From Candidatus Bathyarchaeota archaeon (lineage in GTDB: Archaea > Thermoproteota > Bathyarchaeia > RBG-16-48-13 > GCA-020355125), in contig JAOZHK010000125.1 of assembly GCA_026014905.1 (NCBI GenBank), forward strand, positions 1 through 10,750: a stretch of DNA of 10,750 bases. Reading direction: 5' to 3'. Under the pieces are notes generated by a model. It was not told the DNA's origin and searched no databases. It saw nothing but the letters and a program-made list of their open reading frames with translations. A program made the translations under genes and the position numbers. Positions within the stretch are counted from its first letter, which is position 1. Each line of letters opens with the position of its first letter. Shown piece after piece: positions 6,939 to 10,750 of the stretch.

Positions 6939-6946
6939 ATAAAACA

Positions 6947-7852
6947 ATGCAAAAATTAATCATCGCATTGGGTGGGAATGCGTTGATCCAAAAAGGCCAA
7001 GCAGGAACAGCAGAAGAACAATTTGCCAATATTCGAAAACCTGTTGCTTCCATTGCCGAACTCTCGAAGTTATTCCGAATCGTAATAACTCACGGGAATG
7101 GACCTCAATCGGGGGCTTTACTATTACAACAAGAAGCATGTGATGAGGTCCCAAAAATGCCATTATTCATCATCGGGGCGCAGACGCAAGGTCAAATTGG
7201 GTATATGATTGAATCCACCCTGGATGAAGAGCTAATGCGTCTAGGTATTTCCGATGACAAATTTTTTCTCACAGTGCTTACTTATACCTCGGTAAAAAAA
7301 GATGATCCCGCATTTGAGAATCCTACAAAACCCGTTGGACCTGCTTATCCAGATCCCCGACCGGGATTTGCCAGCACGTCACGAGGGTGGCGTCGAGTGG
7401 TACCATCACCGAAACCCTATAAAATATACCAATGGCGAGAAATTAAACTTTTAATGGAGGAGGGATTTATTATAATCGCATGTGGTGGAGGAGGAATTCC
7501 TGTGTATAAAAAAGATAAACGTCTTCATGGAGTCGAAGCGGTCATTGATAAAGATTTAGCTGCCGCCAAACTCGGGGAACAGATCGGGGCTGATATCCTC
7601 TTGATAGCTACAGATGTAGAAAAAGTCGCCATCAATTTCAAGCAACCGGATGAGAAATTTGTCGATTCATTGACCATCGCCGAAGCAACAAAACTTTTGG
7701 GCGAAGGGCAATTTCCGGAAGGAAGCATGGGACCGAAAGTCCAAGCGTGTATCAATTTTATTGAACAAGGCGGAGCTCAAGCAATCATTACCTCGATTGA
7801 TCATATCCAAGATGCCCTCCTTGGAAAGACCGGTACACATTTTAAAAAATAA
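6947..7852 (+). CDS. arcC: Carbamate kinase (AllK/ArcC type)
   Basis: A 301-aa cytoplasmic amino-acid-kinase-fold enzyme that transfers phosphate from carbamoyl phosphate to ADP, giving ATP and carbamate, which breaks down to CO2 and ammonia. The motifs are complete: ALGGNAL (7-13), THGNGPQSG (48-56), GAQTQGQIGY (77-86), CGGGGIPV (179-186), GVEAVIDKDLAA (195-206), ATDVEKV (221-227) and the C-terminal GSMGPKVQA (259-267) plus GTHF (296-299). The length is typical for the family. The gene lies directly after the split fdrA, which matches its role as the ATP-yielding last step of oxalurate breakdown, as for AllK (YbcF) in E. coli. A purine stretch, GGAAGGAAG, lies somewhat far upstream (about 14 bases) as a possible ribosome site. 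A biosynthetic role in supplying carbamoyl phosphate is less likely in this context. Confidence 0.95.
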   Translation: MQKLIIALGGNALIQKGQAGTAEEQFANIRKPVASIAELSKLFRIVITHGNGPQSGALLLQQEACDEVPKMPLFIIGAQTQGQIGYMIESTLDEELMRLGISDDKFFLTVLTYTSVKKDDPAFENPTKPVGPAYPDPRPGFASTSRGWRRVVPSPKPYKIYQWREIKLLMEEGFIIIACGGGGIPVYKKDKRLHGVEAVIDKDLAAAKLGEQIGADILLIATDVEKVAINFKQPDEKFVDSLTIAEATKLLGEGQFPEGSMGPKVQACINFIEQGGAQAIITSIDHIQDALLGKTGTHFKK

Positions 7853-7854
7853 AC

Positions 7855-7870
7855 TAGACTAATTGGTCTA
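7855..7870 (+). other. Small inverted repeat between carbamate kinase and the ATPase gene
   Basis: TAGAC (7855-7859) and GTCTA (7866-7870) form a perfect five-base stem around a six-base loop, right after the carbamate kinase stop codon. No T-run follows on the plus strand (the next bases are A-rich), so it is not a standard terminator. It may be a weak RNA structure or chance. Confidence 0.25.
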
Positions 7871-7884
7871 AAAAATTAAAATAG

Positions 7885-9522
7885 ATGAAAATTTTGACTG
7901 AAAAAATGACTCGAATAAGAACTGTTGTTTCGAGATTTTGGAACTTCATAAAGTTAAGGAAAATGAGCAATGAAATTGCTATCAACAAAGATAGCAAAAT
8001 TACGCAAATTGAACCAGGTGAATCAGTAGTAGAGATGCTGGGGATCACAAAGCGATTCCCGGGTGTGTTAGCTAATGATAATATTAATTTTGAAGTGAAA
8101 GCGTATGAAGTCCATGCTTTGCTTGGAGAAAACGGTGCAGGCAAAACAACCTTAATGAATATCTTATACGGACTCTATCGATTTGATTCAGGTGAAATTA
8201 AAATTCAAGGAGTCCCAGTTCACCTAAGATCGCCAAAGGACGCCATTGCAATTGGAATTGGAATGGTTCACCAGCACTTCACACTAATACCGACAATGAC
8301 AGTTGCAGAGAATATTATTCTGGGGGTCAAATCCTCCAAAGGACCTTTTTTAAATCTCGCTGAAGTCGAGAACCAGATCATCGAGCTCTCAAAAACTTAC
8401 AATCTAGAGGTTGACCCCAAAGCAAAGGTAGAACAGCTCCCAATGGGTATTCGCCAACGAGTTGAGATAATCAAAACTCTGTACCGTGGTGCACGAATAC
8501 TTATTCTCGATGAACCAACCTCAGTTCTCACCCCTTTGGAAATTGACAATTTTTTTGACACTCTGAAATCCATGGTAAAAGAAGGGTTGACTGTTGTATT
8601 TATAACTCATAAATTACCCGAAGTGTTTGCCATAAGTGACCGTGTCACAGTACTCAGAGGTGGACGTTTTGTTGAGACAGTTGAAACCAAACTAACTAAC
8701 CCAAAGGACCTTTCGATAAAAATGGTCGGAAAAGAGATCCATTCAGGACAAGAGAGGGTTGATATCAAACCTGATAAGGTGGTTCTTGATGTTCAGGGTC
8801 TTAAAACCATGAATGACAAAGGTCAAGAAGCCCTTAAGGGTATTTCATTCTCAGTTCACGAGGGTGAGATACTGGGAATTGCAGGGATCTCAGGAAATGG
8901 TCAGAAGGAGCTCGCAGATGTACTCTTTGGTATGAGACAATCTACAGATGGCACGATTCACTTTCTGAAGCAAGATGTAACCAATTACACCCCAAAGAAA
9001 TTAATCGAAATAGGTATAGGTGACATCCCTGAGGATCGGGCAGGCACTGGTCTTCTGATGAACTTGTCCATCGCGGAAAACTTGATTCTGGAGTCCCATA
9101 CTAAGACTCCATTCTCACATCGAAGGTTCTTGAATCAAGGCGAAATCCGAAAGTATGCAGAAAAAATTATCCAAGAATATGAAATTGATACACCAAGCCC
9201 TAATGTTCCAGTAAGAAACTTGTCAGGTGGTAACCGTCAGAAGGTTCTCTTGGCAAAAGTTCTCTCTAGAGATCCAAAATTGCTTATCCTAGCTCAACCT
9301 ACTGCTGGATTAGACGTTGGTGCAACAGAATTCATATCTAAAAAGATATTGGAGGAAAGAGAAAGACAAGTGGCCATTTTACTCATCTCTGAGGACTTAG
9401 AAAGAATTATGACCCTGAGCGATCGCATCGCAGTCTTCTATAATGGTAAAATTGTAGGGATAGTTCCTACTGCTGATGCAAAGATCAGTGAAATTGGTCG
9501 GATGATGACTGGTGTTGAATAG
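7885..9522 (+). CDS. BMP-type ABC transporter ATPase, two fused nucleotide-binding domains
   Basis: A 545-aa cytoplasmic ATPase with two tandem ABC domains (YufO/NupA type), which powers the importer made by the two permeases. Domain 1 has Walker A GENGAGKT (81-88), Q-loop Gln130, a degenerate signature LPMGIRQ (185-191), Walker B LILDEP (206-211) and His242. Domain 2 has a degenerate Walker A, GISGNGQ (334-340), without the Lys/Thr, a good signature LSGGNRQK (446-453), and LILAQP (467-472) where Glu is replaced by Gln. Domain 1 Walker A plus domain 2 signature leaves one competent ATP site, which is usual for this family. The first 26 residues are a basic extension that relatives mostly lack; an ATG at 7963 (Met27), preceded by AAGGA, is a good alternative start. 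It lies 32 bases after carbamate kinase and is separated from the permeases by enzyme genes. Confidence 0.93.
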   Translation: MKILTEKMTRIRTVVSRFWNFIKLRKMSNEIAINKDSKITQIEPGESVVEMLGITKRFPGVLANDNINFEVKAYEVHALLGENGAGKTTLMNILYGLYRFDSGEIKIQGVPVHLRSPKDAIAIGIGMVHQHFTLIPTMTVAENIILGVKSSKGPFLNLAEVENQIIELSKTYNLEVDPKAKVEQLPMGIRQRVEIIKTLYRGARILILDEPTSVLTPLEIDNFFDTLKSMVKEGLTVVFITHKLPEVFAISDRVTVLRGGRFVETVETKLTNPKDLSIKMVGKEIHSGQERVDIKPDKVVLDVQGLKTMNDKGQEALKGISFSVHEGEILGIAGISGNGQKELADVLFGMRQSTDGTIHFLKQDVTNYTPKKLIEIGIGDIPEDRAGTGLLMNLSIAENLILESHTKTPFSHRRFLNQGEIRKYAEKIIQEYEIDTPSPNVPVRNLSGGNRQKVLLAKVLSRDPKLLILAQPTAGLDVGATEFISKKILEERERQVAILLISEDLERIMTLSDRIAVFYNGKIVGIVPTADAKISEIGRMMTGVE

Positions 9523-9571
9523 AGTCCACTAATGAAAATTTTGATCATGGTTTGGGGGATTCTTATTAATA

Positions 9572-9578
9572 TTTATAA
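9572..9578 (+). promoter_or_regulatory. Candidate TATA box for the DUF2877 gene
   Basis: TTTATAA sits within ATTAATATTTATAAGG in the 85-bp gap after the ATPase gene. Archaeal initiation 22-26 bases downstream would fall near 9600-9604, leaving only a few bases before the ATG at 9608. That would give an almost leaderless transcript for DUF2877, although GAGGA at 9594-9598 could instead be used if the gene is read from a longer operon transcript. Confidence 0.35.
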
Positions 9579-9593
9579 GGACTGAGATTAGAT

Positions 9594-9598
9594 GAGGA
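9594..9598 (+). promoter_or_regulatory. Shine-Dalgarno of the DUF2877 gene
   Basis: GAGGA lies nine bases before the ATG at 9608. It supports this start and fits translation from a longer transcript covering the upstream genes. Confidence 0.5.
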
Positions 9599-9607
9599 CA
9601 ATCTACT

Positions 9608-10630
9608 ATGACTGATTCGGAGTCGCCCTATCATCGTTCAGGTCATCATGCTAAATCTTTTTACATGAATGCTCAATCAATTGGCCTATCTGCTGATGAT
9701 AGGATTCAAATACAAGGCAAAATTGGAATGATACATAGTATATTCCAGCGTGTAATCAACATCACCGTGTTAGAGAACCGATTAATAAGTTTGGTTGGAC
9801 AAGAGGTAGGGCAAGGACCCTTGAATATACTTGTGAACATTCCTAATCATATCGATCTGTCAGCAATCGGGATAAAAAGGGGTGATAACGTAGAACGAAT
9901 CGGTGAGTTGATAGTTATAGGTGAGAATGTTATTGTGATATCAACCCAGTGGACTGAGCTATGGGAGCCAAAGAGAAAATTTCTAGCTAATCTGCAACCC
10001 CTTAAGATAATTATGGCAAACATAGAGGTTATAAGAGATATTGCCCTTGCTTCTGGTCGCCTTTGTGGTTTAGGTGATTTAATTCCATTTGCCCACATTA
10101 TCGGTCTTAAAGATATCAAAACTGAAAAATTAGGTTCTGTTTCTCATTTAGCGTTACCTCATATTTCATCAATGCTCAGGGCAATAATACTTGGTCATTC
10201 CCACGACATAATACGAATGACCAAACTTCTTGTAGGATTGGGTCCAGGATTAACTCCTGCTGCTGATGATATGCTTCTCGGGTTAATGATTAGTATGTTG
10301 TATATTTCAGAAAACTTTAATGAAACGAGTATTAATGTCAACAAAATCAATAATGACATCGTGTCCGTCATTTCAGGGAGAACTACAATTATAAGTGAAG
10401 AGTTCTTAAGAGAAGCTTCAGTTGGAAAAGTAAATGAAGCTGTCGCCTCCCTTATGAAGAATTTGTTAACTTCAAGACAAAGAGAGTTAGAGAATTCTGT
10501 TAGAAACGTCTTGGATTTGGGTGGTACATCTGGCACAGATACTGTGTTTGGAGTCATCCTAGGGTCACATTTAATGCTTAGAGACATATACTATCATAGA
10601 TATAAAAATAAGGTAACTTTTCGCTTGTAG
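9608..10630 (+). CDS. allH: DUF2877 protein, oxamate carbamoyltransferase subunit AllH (YlbF)
   Basis: A 340-aa cytoplasmic protein of the DUF2877 family, corresponding to E. coli YlbF/AllH, the third protein of oxamate carbamoyltransferase. The N-terminal half carries the family pattern GKIGMIHSIFQRVIN (37-51) and GQGPLNILV (68-76). The C-terminal half carries the strongest signature, VGLGPGLTPAADDMLLG (209-225), then ISEEFLREASVGKV (262-275) and LDLGGTSGTDTVFG (302-315). An in-frame TGA at 9590-9592 precedes it, so the ATG at 9608 is the first possible ATG, and GAGGA lies nine bases upstream. It completes the AllF-AllG-AllH set, although an 85-base gap with its own TATA-like box separates it from the ATPase gene. 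It could therefore be expressed both with the operon and alone. Family assignment is firm; the substrate is inferred from E. coli. Confidence 0.9.
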   Translation: MTDSESPYHRSGHHAKSFYMNAQSIGLSADDRIQIQGKIGMIHSIFQRVINITVLENRLISLVGQEVGQGPLNILVNIPNHIDLSAIGIKRGDNVERIGELIVIGENVIVISTQWTELWEPKRKFLANLQPLKIIMANIEVIRDIALASGRLCGLGDLIPFAHIIGLKDIKTEKLGSVSHLALPHISSMLRAIILGHSHDIIRMTKLLVGLGPGLTPAADDMLLGLMISMLYISENFNETSINVNKINNDIVSVISGRTTIISEEFLREASVGKVNEAVASLMKNLLTSRQRELENSVRNVLDLGGTSGTDTVFGVILGSHLMLRDIYYHRYKNKVTFRL

Positions 10631-10710
10631 TTTTCAAAATCCTCCAAACTAAGCATATTTAATCAAATCGATTGTTAAGTCTATTTTAATCCTAAATTAG
10701 TAACTTTGGA

Positions 10711-10750
10711 AATTTATTTTGTTTTGACAATTCTTTTTGAATAATATTTT
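10711..10750 (+). terminator. T-rich tail after the DUF2877 gene
   Basis: The 120 bases after the DUF2877 stop codon contain no gene on either strand. They become T-rich at the end, with TTTATTTTGTTTTG and TTCTTTTTG tracts and no stem-loop. This fits an archaeal-type end of the plus-strand transcript, judged by composition only. The window stops here, so the boundary is not certain. Confidence 0.35.

Noticed and set aside
8884..9300. Second ATPase domain as inactive through mutation (Walker A lacks Lys, Walker B Glu replaced by Gln)
   Set aside because: As I recall, BMP/sugar-type double ATPases commonly carry this degeneracy; with its intact LSGGN signature the protein still forms one complete ATP site.
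10195..10587. A 130-codon minus-strand open frame opposite the DUF2877 gene
   Set aside because: It lies entirely opposite a well-supported gene, shows no recognisable motif and has no ribosome site or promoter, so it is a shadow frame.
1..10750. CRISPR array, tRNA, rRNA or insertion-sequence signals
   Set aside because: No regularly spaced repeats, cloverleaf-like sequences, transposase motifs or terminal inverted repeats were seen on either strand.

Overview
The window looks like part of an archaeal chromosome, most likely an Asgard-type lineage; the lineage is inference. Three things suggest it. The substrate-binding protein is held by a C-terminal hydrophobic segment preceded by IPGFP instead of a lipobox. 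TTTATAA-type boxes sit at archaeal promoter spacing. Transcript ends look like bare T-rich tracts without stem-loops. The DNA is AT-rich, and several internal genes still have good Shine-Dalgarno sites. A bacterial origin is not formally excluded. No tRNA, rRNA, CRISPR array or insertion sequence was seen.

Layout. Bases 1-343 hold no intact gene, only a possible frameshifted minus-strand remnant and a poly-T tract. One minus-strand gene (344-1582) encodes a BMP-family ABC substrate-binding protein. It diverges, across a 142-bp intergenic region with a palindromic TATA-like box, from a plus-strand series that fills the rest of the window. That series is DUF1116/AllG (1725-2975), BMP-type ABC permease 1 (3089-4255), permease 2 (4252-5175), FdrA/AllF (5188-6762), a 58-aa protein matching the C-terminal domain of FdrA (6762-6938), carbamate kinase (6947-7852), the double-domain ABC ATPase (7885-9522) and DUF2877/AllH (9608-10630). 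A T-rich tail follows.

How the genes work together. FdrA, DUF1116 and DUF2877 are the three proteins of oxamate carbamoyltransferase (E. coli AllF, AllG, AllH; formerly FdrA, YlbE, YlbF), and the carbamate kinase corresponds to AllK. In E. coli this set converts oxalurate and phosphate to oxamate and carbamoyl phosphate, then makes ATP, CO2 and ammonia. Here the enzyme genes alternate with a complete BMP-type ABC importer, which implies that the transporter brings in the ureide or purine-derived substrate. No allantoinase, ureidoglycolate dehydrogenase or other upstream enzyme lies in the window, so the imported compound is not determined.

The unusual points are: the FdrA C-terminal domain as a free-standing gene whose ribosome site is written inside the last codons of fdrA; an in-frame TGA just upstream of permease 1, which seems to cut off its normal N-terminus; a roughly 60-residue insertion in permease 1 that adds two predicted membrane helices; and a binding protein anchored at its C-terminus.
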